Counted from the first letter of the stretch, positions 35,454 to 44,664 are shown. The stretch: DNA of 57,600 nt from an uncultured Candidatus Thioglobus sp. (GCA_905620445.1 CAJQTP010000020.1:1-57600); one strand, 5' to 3'. Notes: a model not told the origin generated them from the sequence alone. Numbers and translations: made by a program.

Positions 35454-36253
35454 TTAGGGCAATAATAAGTGGCTCGTTGATTTTGTACAATTTTTTTAAT
35501 TGTACCATTGCATCTATTACACAGCATATCTTTACGGTCATAGACAGATAAGATTTGATAAAAATAACCAGGCTCACCGTCAACATTAGAAAAGTCATTT
35601 AAGGTAGTGCCGCCATTATTAATTGATTCTGATAAAACCTCTTTGATACAATTTACAAGAATCTTATAGCGCTTCTTCGACGTTTTACCCGCCTCTCTTT
35701 TAGGGGATATACCGGCTAGAAATAAACTTTCTGACGCATAAATATTTCCTACCCCTACAACGATACTACTATCCATAATGAATGTTTTTATGTTTTTTGT
35801 TTTTCCAATTGAAGAATTGAAGAGTGAGTTTTCATCAAACTCATAACTTAATGGTTCTGGACCTAACTTTTCAAGGAGCGAAAGCTGCTCACCATTTTTT
35901 TGCCAAAGAATTGAGCCAAATCGACGAGGGTCATGAAAACGTATGCTTGAATTATTATCTAATTTAAGCTCAAAATGGTGATGTTTTTTTAGCGGCTCGT
36001 TAACAGGGACAACACTTATTGATCCAGTCATTCCAAGATGCATAACCAGCTGTCCATCAGCAAAGTCAATTAGTAAATATTTCGCACGTCTCGATATTTT
36101 CTGGATAGTTTTATTTTTTAAAGTATCTACAAGATGTTTAGGGATTTCCCAGCGAAGCTTTTTTTTATAGATATGAACAGATGTAATTTTTCTATCAACT
36201 ATTAGAGGCTCAAGACCTCTTCTAGTAGTTTCAACCTCTGGAAGTTCAGGCAT
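35441..36253 (-). CDS. mutM: Formamidopyrimidine-DNA glycosylase
   Basis: Base-excision repair enzyme that removes 8-oxoguanine and formamidopyrimidines. After Met the mature N-terminal PELPEVETTRRGL provides the catalytic Pro and Glu. The helix-two-turn-helix region includes the GVGNIYASE segment. The C-terminal zinc finger is CNRCNGTI...YYCPKC. The length of 270 residues matches E. coli MutM (269). It lies 5 bp downstream of the AMP-ligase gene and overlaps the S24-like gene. Confidence 0.96.
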   Translation of the reverse strand: MPELPEVETTRRGLEPLIVDRKITSVHIYKKKLRWEIPKHLVDTLKNKTIQKISRRAKYLLIDFADGQLVMHLGMTGSISVVPVNEPLKKHHHFELKLDNNSSIRFHDPRRFGSILWQKNGEQLSLLEKLGPEPLSYEFDENSLFNSSIGKTKNIKTFIMDSSIVVGVGNIYASESLFLAGISPKREAGKTSKKRYKILVNCIKEVLSESINNGGTTLNDFSNVDGEPGYFYQILSVYDRKDMLCNRCNGTIKKIVQNQRATYYCPKCQH

Positions 36254-36258
36254 GACTT

Positions 36259-37914
36259 TTATTCTTGATCGTTAACTAATGCAATCTTTTTAGTTGCACT
36301 AAAGTCAGTTTTACCACTACCTAGTTTTGGAATTTCATCAACATTTAAAACATTAGCTGGATGATAAAGAGGATTTATTTTGGCATCTGAAAGTATTTTT
36401 TTAAGCTTAATTTTATCCATATCGGTTGTGGCAAGAAGTACAATCTTTTCACCTTTGCGTTGATCTGGAAGGCAGGTTGCTGCAATTTCTAGGTCTGCAT
36501 CATTACAAGCATCTAATATCTCCTCTTCAACTGTTGTTAAGCTAATCATTTCGCCAGCTATCTTAGCAAACCTCGAGTATCGATCAACAATCGTTAAAAA
36601 ACCATCTTTATCTAAATGTCCCTTATCTCCAGTTCGATACCATCTATAGCCATCAATTAGCTCAATTACCTCTGCAGTTTTTTCTGGCATTTTGAGGTAT
36701 CCCTTCATGATTTGTGGGCCACCTATTAAAATTAACCCATCTTCTCCAGTTGCAATAGGGTCCAGGGAATCTGGATCAACAATTCGAAACTCAGTACCAC
36801 TAAATGCTCTTCCAACGGTACCTGGTCTATTGCGTAACTTTTCAGGATTTGAGTCAGTTGCAGCAATATCTGGTAAGTTGACTGATGCTCCTGGAGAGGT
36901 TTCAGTCGTCCCATAACCCTCATAGACAGGTATGTTAAATTTTGACTCAAAGCCTTCTCTGACTTCTGACCTTAATTTTTCAGCACCAGCAACCACAAGA
37001 CGTAAAGACTGCATAGATTTAGAAGTAACTTTTTTATTTATAGAGTACATTCTTAAGAAAGTAGGTGTTCCAACAAGAATGGTGCCAGAGTATTTTTCAA
37101 TTCCAGATGCAATCGTTGTGACATCTTTTGGGTCAGCATGACAGACAATTGGAATGCCTTCTGAAAGAGGCATCAGGGTTGTAATAGCAAAGCCAAATGC
37201 ATGAAAAGTTGGAAGGGTAGACATAATAACATCCGTATTAACAGCGCCTAATTCAATTGCTGCTTGCTTTGCGTTGGCTGCAATGTTACTGTGTGATAAT
37301 TCAACACCTTTAGGAGACCCTTCAGAGCCACTTGAAAACAATATAGCCGCAGTATCGTTCATTGACACTTCTTTAAAGTAAATTTTTCTTATTAGATTTA
37401 TTGGCATTAATATTGCTTTTAAAAGCGTAGCTAGCCTAGTTAAAGTAGAAATTTCTTTTTTAATATCCTCCAGCATGAGAAGCTTTGAGTTTGGAAAGAA
37501 TGATTCCAAGTTCATTCCTCTTTCAGCCATCTTATCTAAAAACTTACGTGACGTATAAATATGCTTAACTTCAGCTTGTTCAGCTGCAGACTGCAGTGCT
37601 TTTTTACCAGCAGTAAAGTTGAGATTAACAATTGTCTTTCCAAGTGCAAGTATCGCCATGGAGGCAATTGCTCCACCACCACTACTGGGAAGTAATAAGC
37701 CAACATTTTGCTCTGGGCTATAGACTGCAATTTTTTTTGAGAATAAAAGAACCCCAGTTAAAAACTTTTTATGAGATATCTCTACTCCCTCTATATCGGC
37801 TACAGCAAAGGCAGTGTTTGATTTTTTGGCATTTTTAAGCCAAGCTATATGAATAGGATCAAGCGTTAAAGGATAATCTTGCCACTCTGCAAAAGAACTA
37901 GGGGGGTTCGACAT
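36259..37914 (-). CDS. Acyl-ACP/acyl-CoA synthetase (ANL superfamily, Aas-like AMP ligase)
   Basis: Adenylate-forming enzyme that activates a fatty acid. Of 551 residues, the ATP motif is FSSGSEGSPKGVELSHSN near 195-212, the second core motif is YEGYGTTETSP near 325, and the hinge is RTGDKGHLDKDGFLTIVDRYSRFAKIAGEMIS. The RFAKIAGEMIS form is typical of the acyl-ACP synthetase half of Aas (2-acyl-GPE recycling), yet the acyltransferase and MFS parts of Aas are absent. FadD-type acyl-CoA ligase is the alternative. It is 5 bp before the mutM start on the minus strand and just downstream of the chalcone isomerase-like gene. Confidence 0.85.
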   Translation of the reverse strand: MSNPPSSFAEWQDYPLTLDPIHIAWLKNAKKSNTAFAVADIEGVEISHKKFLTGVLLFSKKIAVYSPEQNVGLLLPSSGGGAIASMAILALGKTIVNLNFTAGKKALQSAAEQAEVKHIYTSRKFLDKMAERGMNLESFFPNSKLLMLEDIKKEISTLTRLATLLKAILMPINLIRKIYFKEVSMNDTAAILFSSGSEGSPKGVELSHSNIAANAKQAAIELGAVNTDVIMSTLPTFHAFGFAITTLMPLSEGIPIVCHADPKDVTTIASGIEKYSGTILVGTPTFLRMYSINKKVTSKSMQSLRLVVAGAEKLRSEVREGFESKFNIPVYEGYGTTETSPGASVNLPDIAATDSNPEKLRNRPGTVGRAFSGTEFRIVDPDSLDPIATGEDGLILIGGPQIMKGYLKMPEKTAEVIELIDGYRWYRTGDKGHLDKDGFLTIVDRYSRFAKIAGEMISLTTVEEEILDACNDADLEIAATCLPDQRKGEKIVLLATTDMDKIKLKKILSDAKINPLYHPANVLNVDEIPKLGSGKTDFSATKKIALVNDQE

Positions 37915-37919
37915 AATGA

Positions 37920-38480
37920 CTAACCTCCAAGCATCGCCTTTTTCAAATTTTTCTGAATTGGGTTTTTAGATAGCCAGATTCCAAAGAAAGCTTTTTTGAA
38001 TTCAATTCCAGGAATTGTATCGATGTATGTAGAGTTTTTAAGTACATTGATTCCTGCGTCTGGCATATAGATAAATTCAAAAAAATCACCATCAGTGACA
38101 TCACTATCAAAGGTAGAGATGAGTTGCTCAATCTCTTCATTAATAGGACCGGTATTGCTTCCTGTTGATTTAACTAATCCTGAATTCAGTGCATCCTTCA
38201 GAGCGTCTGAAGTAACCATAGTGGACGTCACATCAATACGAATAGCCATTGCCTCATTACTGTTAAGTATTTCTTCAGCATCGCTGCTCTGAGAGCCCAG
38301 ATAAAGACTTGTATCATAAACTTTCATAAAGAACTTTACACGGGTACCCTGACCATTAAGCACTAGCTCTGACCCTTGGTATTCCATAGAGCTGGGAGCT
38401 TCTGCAGCATTAATTGGCGATAATATAAACGCGCTAATTAAGATTAATAATGGTAGTAGTATTTTTGATTTAATTGTCAT
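37920..38480 (-). CDS. Exported chalcone isomerase-like protein
   Basis: 186 residues with an N-terminal signal peptide (KILLPLLILISAFILSPINA). The body matches the bacterial chalcone isomerase-like fold: LVLNGQGTRVKFFMKVYDTSLYLG, then MAIRIDVTSTMVT, then FKKAFFGIWLSKNPIQKNLKKAMLG. Plant chalcone isomerase chemistry is not expected; bacterial and fungal relatives bind fatty acids in some cases. It is transcribed 5 bp before the acyl-ligase gene, which would fit a fatty-acid link, but this is inference. Confidence 0.85.
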   Translation of the reverse strand: MTIKSKILLPLLILISAFILSPINAAEAPSSMEYQGSELVLNGQGTRVKFFMKVYDTSLYLGSQSSDAEEILNSNEAMAIRIDVTSTMVTSDALKDALNSGLVKSTGSNTGPINEEIEQLISTFDSDVTDGDFFEFIYMPDAGINVLKNSTYIDTIPGIEFKKAFFGIWLSKNPIQKNLKKAMLGG

Positions 38481-38604
38481 GAGTTATCCCTAAATTTTCA
38501 TTCAAAATTAAGTATATCGTATTATAGATATAAATTATAAAAAAACCTTTGCCTATTAACGAACTATTTATAATGGTAACTTTATAACTAAATTAAAAAA
38601 TACT

Positions 38605-39195
38605 ATGAACCCATTGACCTCTGTTAAAGGCACCATCGTTTCAGGCTTTGTTTTGGCAATTATTGTTGCGTTCTACTTGTCACCTGAAGGCTCATCTTTG
38701 ATTCAGCGTAACCTCAGCGTTTGGCTTCATGCCCTTTCCGGTGTTACTTGGGTTGGACTGCTCTATTACTTTAATTTTGTTCAGGTTCCTGCAATGGCAG
38801 AGGCTTTGTCTGACGAGGGCGGTCCAGGGCCGGCTGCAATTGGTAAGTATATTGCGCCGAAGGCTTTATTATGGTTCCGTATGTCAGCAGCTGTAACATG
38901 GTTAACAGGAGCGTGGGCTCTTTCATTGGGCTATGGCTTTACGAATGCATTCCTTTTGAAGCCTGGCGCTGAGATGATCGGCTTAGGCTCGTGGTTAGGA
39001 ACGATTATGCTTTTTAATGTTTGGGTTCTTATTTGGCCAAACCAGAAAAAAATCCTTGGTATGGTTGAGGCGAGTGCTGAGGAGATTGCAAAAGCTAAGT
39101 TCACTGCGGCAATGGCCTCGCGAACTAACGTGGTGCTGTCGGTTCCAATGCTCCTTTGTATGATTGGCGCTGGCCATGGCGGGTATTTATTTTAA
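38605..39195 (+). CDS. PuuD-like membrane protein (urate hydroxylase N-terminal domain family)
   Basis: 196 residues, with four to five hydrophobic segments. WLHALSGVTWVGLLYYFNFVQVP and GLGSWLGTIMLFNVWVLIWPNQKKIL resemble the membrane domain of the PuuD urate oxidase family. The C-terminal cytochrome c domain of full PuuD is missing. His residues in the first (HALSG) and last (GHGGYLF) segments could ligate haem. No purine-degradation genes are nearby, so urate oxidation is doubtful; a generic membrane electron-transfer role is equally possible. A strong terminator follows 25 bp downstream, so it is monocistronic. Confidence 0.75.
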   Translation: MNPLTSVKGTIVSGFVLAIIVAFYLSPEGSSLIQRNLSVWLHALSGVTWVGLLYYFNFVQVPAMAEALSDEGGPGPAAIGKYIAPKALLWFRMSAAVTWLTGAWALSLGYGFTNAFLLKPGAEMIGLGSWLGTIMLFNVWVLIWPNQKKILGMVEASAEEIAKAKFTAAMASRTNVVLSVPMLLCMIGAGHGGYLF

Positions 39196-39220
39196 GTAAC
39201 CAAGATTAAGTTAAGTTTTT

Positions 39221-39244
39221 AAAACCGGGTTCGCCCGGTTTTTT
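39221..39244 (+). terminator. Rho-independent terminator after the PuuD-like gene
   Basis: A 9-bp perfect stem AAAACCGGG/CCCGGTTTT closed by a TTCG tetraloop and followed by T-rich sequence. GC-rich core in an otherwise AT-rich gap. Confidence 0.92.
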
Positions 39245-39449
39245 ATTGTATGAGTAAAAAAACAACAAAACTGCAAAAAAATAACAAAATAAATAATCAT
39301 TCAAATAAAAGTAAATAGTATTGGTGATTAGCGGATCAATATCTAAAAAATATATAACACGTCAAGCACTAAATCTAAAGGCCTAAAGCTAAAATATGTA
39401 TGAATTGTGGAAAAAAAACAACTAAATGTATTATTTTTACAAATAGTTG
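39245..39449 (+). other. AT-rich region upstream of the porin-like promoter
   Basis: About 200 bp of A-tracts (for example runs near 39257-39285 and 39410-39420) with no gene. Phased A-tracts upstream of a strong promoter could act as an UP element or curved DNA; no specific operator was recognised. Confidence 0.4.
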
Positions 39450-39478
39450 TTGACATTGGCATAGGAAGTGGTTATTAT
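39450..39478 (+). promoter_or_regulatory. Strong sigma70 promoter of the porin-like gene
   Basis: Consensus TTGACA at 39450-39455, a 17-bp spacer and TATTAT at 39473-39478. It is the best promoter match in the window and predicts a leader of about 75 nt before the start at 39560. Confidence 0.85.
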
Positions 39479-39513
39479 GGTTTTATTGTTACTCAATAAG
39501 AGTAGCAAAGGCT

Positions 39514-39531
39514 GCTAAGGAAGACCTTAGC
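39514..39531 (+). other. Leader hairpin of the porin-like mRNA
   Basis: Perfect 7-bp stem GCTAAGG/CCTTAGC with tetraloop AAGA, about 18 nt before the GGAG ribosome site. Such 5' hairpins often stabilise abundant outer-membrane mRNAs; that role is inferred. Confidence 0.55.
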
Positions 39532-39559
39532 AATTAATATATTCTAAATGGAGAATAAA

Positions 39560-40405
39560 ATGAAAAAACTAATCGCACTATTCGCAGTATCTGCAATGGC
39601 ATCTACATCAGCTATGGCAGCAATTGCAATAAGTGGAACGGCTTCTGTATCGTATGACGATAATGGATCTGCTGCTTCTGGAACTTCTTATGACGCTGAC
39701 TTAAGCATAGTAGGAACTGCTGGCACAACTACAGTAACAATCGGTATGGACGTTGATGGTATAAATCCTGCTACTACAGGTGTTGACATGGCAACTACAA
39801 TTGGTCCTGTAACTATTGCTGCTGATATGTTTAATCAAAATTCAGCTGCTGATTCAACTAACGTTGCTGGTGGTCAAAAATTAGAAGGTTCTGCTGCAGA
39901 TGATACAGGCGTAACTATTAGCGTAGACGCTCCAATCGGTGACGCTACTGTTGGTGTTGATGATTCTGGAGTCTTAACTGTTTCAGGTACTTGGTCTGGC
40001 ATTACTATGTCATCTTCAACTGGTGATTTAACTACTGCTTCTGGTAGTATTGCTGGTATGGATGTTTCTGTAACTAACGATGCTGGTTCAACTACTTGGA
40101 CTTTAGGTACAACAGTTAGTGGTGTCGCTTTGACATTAGCTAGCAGCCAGAAAGTTACTGCTACATTTGGTCTAGCTGGTAACACAATGGTTGTTTCAAG
40201 CATTCCTGCAGTAGCTTATGCAGCTGCTACTACTGGTGCTGTTTCAGGCGTTCATGCAAACGGTTATGGTAAATACGTAACTAATGCAGTTGTTTCTTAC
40301 TCAAGTGTTGCAATATCTCGTTCATTAACTTCAGGTGCAACATTAGCTGCTACTTATAGCACGCTTGATGATTCACTTACACTTAAGGCTTCTGTTGCAT
40401 TCTAA
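39560..40405 (+). CDS. Small secreted porin-like outer-membrane protein
   Basis: 281 residues from the ATG at 39560, which has GGAGA 6-10 nt upstream; an ATG at 39548 lies within the leader. A textbook signal peptide MKKLIALFAVSAMASTSAMA is followed by a mature chain very rich in Gly, Ala, Ser, Thr and Val with alternating hydrophobic strands (TTTVTIGMDVDG, ATLAATYSTLDDSLTLKASVAF). The C-terminal Phe is the usual outer-membrane assembly signal. Aromatic residues are strikingly few for a porin. No family is assigned by eye. Strong promoter, leader hairpin and terminator suggest a very abundant single-gene product. Confidence 0.8.
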   Translation: MKKLIALFAVSAMASTSAMAAIAISGTASVSYDDNGSAASGTSYDADLSIVGTAGTTTVTIGMDVDGINPATTGVDMATTIGPVTIAADMFNQNSAADSTNVAGGQKLEGSAADDTGVTISVDAPIGDATVGVDDSGVLTVSGTWSGITMSSSTGDLTTASGSIAGMDVSVTNDAGSTTWTLGTTVSGVALTLASSQKVTATFGLAGNTMVVSSIPAVAYAAATTGAVSGVHANGYGKYVTNAVVSYSSVAISRSLTSGATLAATYSTLDDSLTLKASVAF

Positions 40406-40451
40406 ATTCGTTTAGATTCATTGGTTGGCTTAGGAATAAGTTAATATTCGT

Positions 40452-40481
40452 AAAAACCCAGAGCTTGCTCTGGGTTTTTTT
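40452..40481 (+). terminator. Rho-independent terminator of the porin-like gene
   Basis: Stem AAACCCAGAG/CTCTGGGTTT with loop CTTG, followed by a T-run, about 45 bp after the stop codon. Confidence 0.93.
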
Positions 40482-40548
40482 ATTTCTAATTGAAAATAAA
40501 CTCAGTAAAAATAGATAAAATGAAGCTACTTTAATAGTTAAATAAATT

Positions 40549-41373
40549 ATGTTTTTTCATCTTAAAAATCGCGCACTTCTAAGGGTATCTGGCTCAGATG
40601 CTGAGACCTTCCTTCAGGGGCAGCTCAGTAATGATATTAGTAAGCTTGACGCATTAAGTGTCCAATTAAATGCCTATTGCCAGCATCAGGGGAAGATCCT
40701 AGCGTTGTTCTGGGTTTTGAGGCTTGAGGATAGTTTTTTACTGTCATTTCCTTCAGACTTGCTTGAGGTTATAAAGCCAAGACTTCAGATGTTTGTCATC
40801 ATGTCTGATGTCGTTATTGAGGACGTAACAAAAGAGCATATCCAAGTTGGCTCTATTGATGAGCCTCATCAAAAGGCATTGGCTATCAATGAAACGCTAT
40901 CCCTAATAATTACTAACAGACAAGACATCAGTCAATTTAATATGGGGCCAATAGAGGATTGGGGTATGGCTTGTATTGATTCAGCCCTCCCTGAAATCTA
41001 TCTAATGACTAGCGAAAAATTGGTGCCGCAGATGCTCAACTTGGATATTGACGAGATAGGAGTAAATTTTTCAAAGGGCTGCTATCCCGGACAGGAGGTC
41101 GTTGCGAGGCTTCATTACCTGGGCTCAGCAAAACGTCGTCTTTTTGCCTTTGAATCAAACTCTGAAATAAATATTAGCGATCCTCTCTACTGCGCCTCTT
41201 CGAAGTCTGCAAAAGATAGAGGTGCTCGTTATAAAGGCAGCGGAATGGTGGTATTTAGGATAAAATATAATTCGAAATTTTATTGCTTAGCTACCCTAGA
41301 GGTAGAACTTAAAGATGAGGCAGTAACTCTTAATAATGAACAGGGCCCTGAGCTAACAAGAATACAAAAATGA
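40549..41373 (+). CDS. ygfZ: YgfZ/GcvT-like folate-binding protein
   Basis: Tetrahydrofolate-dependent helper in maintenance of certain iron-sulfur enzymes. The 274-residue protein has an N-terminal GcvT-like fold with LLRVSGSDAETFLQGQLSNDI and the diagnostic K-G-C-Y-x-G-Q-E motif (SKGCYPGQEVVARLHYLG) near residues 177-194, whose Cys is essential in E. coli YgfZ. It is shorter than E. coli YgfZ (326), mainly at the C-terminus. The stop overlaps the nhaD start (ATGA). Confidence 0.92.
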   Translation: MFFHLKNRALLRVSGSDAETFLQGQLSNDISKLDALSVQLNAYCQHQGKILALFWVLRLEDSFLLSFPSDLLEVIKPRLQMFVIMSDVVIEDVTKEHIQVGSIDEPHQKALAINETLSLIITNRQDISQFNMGPIEDWGMACIDSALPEIYLMTSEKLVPQMLNLDIDEIGVNFSKGCYPGQEVVARLHYLGSAKRRLFAFESNSEINISDPLYCASSKSAKDRGARYKGSGMVVFRIKYNSKFYCLATLEVELKDEAVTLNNEQGPELTRIQK

Positions 41374-42749
41374 AAAAAATACTACTAATATTAATTGGCT
41401 TAATTCCAAGCCTAACTTTCGCTTCAACGGATGCTGCTAATCTTGATTTAACTAGCCACTGGGCTGGATATCTTGCTGTAACGTTATTTGTTATTGCTTA
41501 TGCCTTTGTGATGCTTGAGGAGTTCACGCACTTTCGAAAATCAAAGCCAGTTATCTTGGTCGCGGGATTAATCTGGGGAATTATCGGCTGGGTCTATGCA
41601 TCCAAAGGGATACCGCACGCAGCAGAGGCAGCTCTAAGGCATAATTTTTTGGAATACGCTGAACTGTTTCTATTTTTATTAGTGGCAATGACCTACATTG
41701 AGGCGATGCGTGAGCGACTCGTTTTTGAGAAATTGAAGGTTTATCTTATATCAAAAGGGTTTAGTTACAGGCAGCTATTCTGGCTGACAGGTTTTATAGC
41801 GTTCTTTATGTCGCCTATTGCTGACAACCTTACTACGGCTCTTGTCATGGGCGCAGTGGTATTGGCAGTTGGGGCTGGGAATGCGAAGTTTATTTCGGTT
41901 GCGTTTGTGAATATCGTGGTCGCTGCTAATGCGGGAGGCGCGTTTAGTCCATTCGGAGATATTACGACCCTCATGGTCTGGCAGAAAGGCCTGGTTGACT
42001 TCCAGCAGTTCTTTGTCTTGTTCTTTCCATCACTGGTTAATTTTCTTATACCCGCTGCGATCATGCACTTTGCAATTAAAAATGAGAAGCCAGAGGTTGT
42101 AGATGAAGTGGTTGATATTAAGACTGGCGGCATTTTAATTACCTTTATGTTTCTGTTAACGATTGCAACGGCCGTAAGCTTTCATAATTTCCTTCATCTT
42201 CCGCCTGCGATGGGGATGATGACAGGCCTTGGATACCTTATGGTAGTGGGCTACTTTGTTAAAATTAGGCATAACCTGAATGACCCAATGTCAGAGAGGT
42301 TTGATGTATTTAGAAAGGTCTCTAGGGCAGAGTGGGATACGCTGTTATTTTTCTTTGGCGTTATTGTTAGTGTTGGTGGATTAGGCTTTATGGGTTACTT
42401 GGCGCTTGTCTCTGAAGCCATGTATGTTCAGTTGGGCGCTACCTATGCGAACGTTTTGGTCGGTATTCTCTCTGCCATCGTTGATAACATTCCTGTGATG
42501 TTTGCAGTCTTAACGATGACGCCCGACATGTCTCTGGGCCAGTGGCTCTTGGTAACACTCACTGCAGGCGTTGGAGGCAGTATGCTTTCTATCGGATCGG
42601 CAGCAGGTGTTGCGTTGATGGGTCAATCAAAAGGACACTATACATTTGTCTCACACCTCAAATGGATATGGGCAATTGCTCTAGGCTATGTGGCAAGTAT
42701 TTTCATGCATTTATGGATCAATGCAGCCCTCTTTGATGTCCCAATCTAG
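41370..42749 (+). CDS. nhaD: Na+/H+ antiporter NhaD
   Basis: Inner-membrane sodium/proton exchanger of the ion-transporter superfamily. The 459 residues begin with a hydrophobic leader and carry about 12 membrane segments. Typical NhaD regions are visible: SPIADNLTTALVMGAVVLA with the Asp in the unwound helix, NAGGAFSPFGDITTLMVWQKG, and IVDNIPVMFAVLTM in the second repeat. Fits a marine habitat where Na+ export is needed. It is translationally coupled to ygfZ, and its 3' end overlaps coaX by 14 bp. Confidence 0.94.
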   Translation: MKKILLILIGLIPSLTFASTDAANLDLTSHWAGYLAVTLFVIAYAFVMLEEFTHFRKSKPVILVAGLIWGIIGWVYASKGIPHAAEAALRHNFLEYAELFLFLLVAMTYIEAMRERLVFEKLKVYLISKGFSYRQLFWLTGFIAFFMSPIADNLTTALVMGAVVLAVGAGNAKFISVAFVNIVVAANAGGAFSPFGDITTLMVWQKGLVDFQQFFVLFFPSLVNFLIPAAIMHFAIKNEKPEVVDEVVDIKTGGILITFMFLLTIATAVSFHNFLHLPPAMGMMTGLGYLMVVGYFVKIRHNLNDPMSERFDVFRKVSRAEWDTLLFFFGVIVSVGGLGFMGYLALVSEAMYVQLGATYANVLVGILSAIVDNIPVMFAVLTMTPDMSLGQWLLVTLTAGVGGSMLSIGSAAGVALMGQSKGHYTFVSHLKWIWAIALGYVASIFMHLWINAALFDVPI

Positions 42750-43428
42750 CCTCTTTGTTGATATAGGTAACTCTGCTGTTAAGTGGCGCACATGTGACTC
42801 TGAGGTTTTTACTCAAGGCGTAGATTTTTTTTCATCAAAATTACTACCCGAGGTGGAGTCAGTTTGGGTAAGCGCTGTTGCGCACCCAAATATCGTACAA
42901 GCCATAAAGGTTCAGTTTGCCAGCGTTAAGTTAGTTGAGCCGTTAAAGCAATACGGAAAATTAACCCTGTCCTATGATGATCCATCCAAGCTCGGCGTGG
43001 ATCGGTTTCTTGCTATGCTGGGAGCTCTTGAGCGCTTCCCTGAGCAACCTTTACTAGTGATTGACGCTGGAAGTGCAGTTACATTCGACGTTATAGATAG
43101 CAAAGGGATGCACCAAGGCGGGTTAATAATGCCTGGAATTAAGGCCCTAAGACAAAGCTTTCCTAAGTTTTCAACAGGTGATTTATCTCTAAAGTCTTCA
43201 TTCCTTAAAAATAGCACTAAAGGAGCATGGCAAAGCGGTACTCATGCAATGCTTGTGTCGGCTATTTACTCTCAAATTCAAAATTTTGAATTAAAATATC
43301 CAGGCGGCGTTGTGACTATTTGCGGAGGCGTTGCAAAAGAAATACTCAAAGAGCTTCCAATATTGGTTAAACCCTACGATAATTTGGTTTTAGATGGCTT
43401 GGAAAGCTATAGCCAATCTATGGGATAA
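42736..43428 (+). CDS. coaX: Type III pantothenate kinase
   Basis: First step of coenzyme A synthesis, the CoaX type. I start at the ATG at 42736 (230 residues), because the protein then opens with SLFVDIGNSAVKW, the family's N-terminal phosphate loop; the frame extends further upstream but only within nhaD. Other motifs: LGVDRFLAMLGA, LLVIDAGSAVTFD and GGLIMPGIKALRQ. Type III enzymes are not inhibited by CoA and need a monovalent cation, known for the family. It overlaps the nhaD 3' end by 14 bp. Confidence 0.94.
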   Translation: MSQSSLFVDIGNSAVKWRTCDSEVFTQGVDFFSSKLLPEVESVWVSAVAHPNIVQAIKVQFASVKLVEPLKQYGKLTLSYDDPSKLGVDRFLAMLGALERFPEQPLLVIDAGSAVTFDVIDSKGMHQGGLIMPGIKALRQSFPKFSTGDLSLKSSFLKNSTKGAWQSGTHAMLVSAIYSQIQNFELKYPGGVVTICGGVAKEILKELPILVKPYDNLVLDGLESYSQSMG

Positions 43429-43464
43429 TTGAACCATTAACATTAAAGCCTTCTATTAAACACA

Positions 43465-44664
43465 ATGAAAGATCACCGAGTATTATCTGGAATGCGGCCC
43501 ACAGGCCAATTACACCTTGGCCACTATCACGGCGTCCTAAAAAATTGGATTGAACTTCAAAATGAGTATGATTCTTACTATTTTGTTGCCGATTGGCATG
43601 CCTTTACAACGCACTATTCGGACAGAATTAACTTAGAGAAAAATGTTTCAGATATGGTTGTTGATTGGTTGGCAACCGGTCTTAATCCTAATACTTCGAC
43701 AATTTTTGTTCAATCTAAAGTGCCTGAGCATGCAGAGCTTCATTTACTACTCTCTATGACAACTCCTCTTAGCTGGTTAGAAAGGGTGCCGTCTTATAAG
43801 GACCAACAAGAAAAACTTAAAACTAAGGATTTGTCGACTTATGGCTTTTTGGGCTATCCTCTTTTACAAAGTGCGGATATTTTAATTTATAAAGCTGGTC
43901 TGGTCCCTGTCGGTGAAGACCAAGTGGCACATGTTGAATTCACGCGAGAAGTTGCAAGGCGCTTTAATTTTATATATGGACGCGAAGTGGATTTTGAAGA
44001 GAAGGCTGAGGTTGCTGTCACCAAGATGGGCAAAAAACAATCAAAACTTTATAGAGCCTTAAGGAAGTCTTATCAAGAGACAGGTGACGACGAATCTTTA
44101 GTTAAGGCGAAAGCTTTGCTTGGTGAGCAGCAAAATATTACTCTTGGTGATCGTGAGAGGCTTTTGGGATATGCAGAGGGATTAGGAAAGATAATTTTAA
44201 CGGAGCCTGAGGCTCTTTTAACCAAAGCATCTAAAATGCCTGGCCTAGATGGGCAGAAAATGTCAAAATCTTACAATAATATGATTTCGTTAAGAGAGGA
44301 GCCAGACTCTGTCAAGCAAAAAATTAATAGAATGCCAACAGACCCTGCTCGAGTTAAATTAACTGACCCAGGTGACCCAAAAAAATGTCCAGTATGGCAG
44401 TTACATCAGATATATTCATCAGAAGACACTCTCAAGTGGGTAAATGAAGGCTGCACAAAGGCTAAAATAGGCTGTATTGAATGCAAGGGCCCAGTTGTGG
44501 ATGCAATTATTGATGAGTTAGAGCCTATCCAAGAGAATATAGCCAAGTATCAATCGAACCCCAATCTCATTCAGGAAATTATTTTTGAAGGCTCAGAGAA
44601 AGCGAGAGTTGTTGCACGAAGTACGATGGAAGAAGTGCGAGATGCAATGGGCATAACCTACTAA
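43465..44664 (+). CDS. trpS: Tryptophanyl-tRNA synthetase
   Basis: Class I synthetase. The HIGH-type motif is PTGQLHLGHYHG at residues 12-23, the KMSKS loop is GQKMSKS near residue 266, and VGEDQVAHVEFTREVARRFN is the TrpS signature. At 399 residues it is longer than the usual 330-350: an insertion at about 190-250 (KKQSKLYRALRKSYQETGDD) and a Cys-bearing segment CTKAKIGCIECKGP near 330 are extra. This long form exists in several proteobacteria. Ribosomal coupling to coaX is not seen (36-bp gap). Confidence 0.95.
   Translation: MKDHRVLSGMRPTGQLHLGHYHGVLKNWIELQNEYDSYYFVADWHAFTTHYSDRINLEKNVSDMVVDWLATGLNPNTSTIFVQSKVPEHAELHLLLSMTTPLSWLERVPSYKDQQEKLKTKDLSTYGFLGYPLLQSADILIYKAGLVPVGEDQVAHVEFTREVARRFNFIYGREVDFEEKAEVAVTKMGKKQSKLYRALRKSYQETGDDESLVKAKALLGEQQNITLGDRERLLGYAEGLGKIILTEPEALLTKASKMPGLDGQKMSKSYNNMISLREEPDSVKQKINRMPTDPARVKLTDPGDPKKCPVWQLHQIYSSEDTLKWVNEGCTKAKIGCIECKGPVVDAIIDELEPIQENIAKYQSNPNLIQEIIFEGSEKARVVARSTMEEVRDAMGITY

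Noticed and set aside
42688-42735. Longer coaX start inside nhaD
   Set aside because: The upstream residues are simply nhaD DNA read in another frame, and the family N-terminus begins right after ATG 42736.
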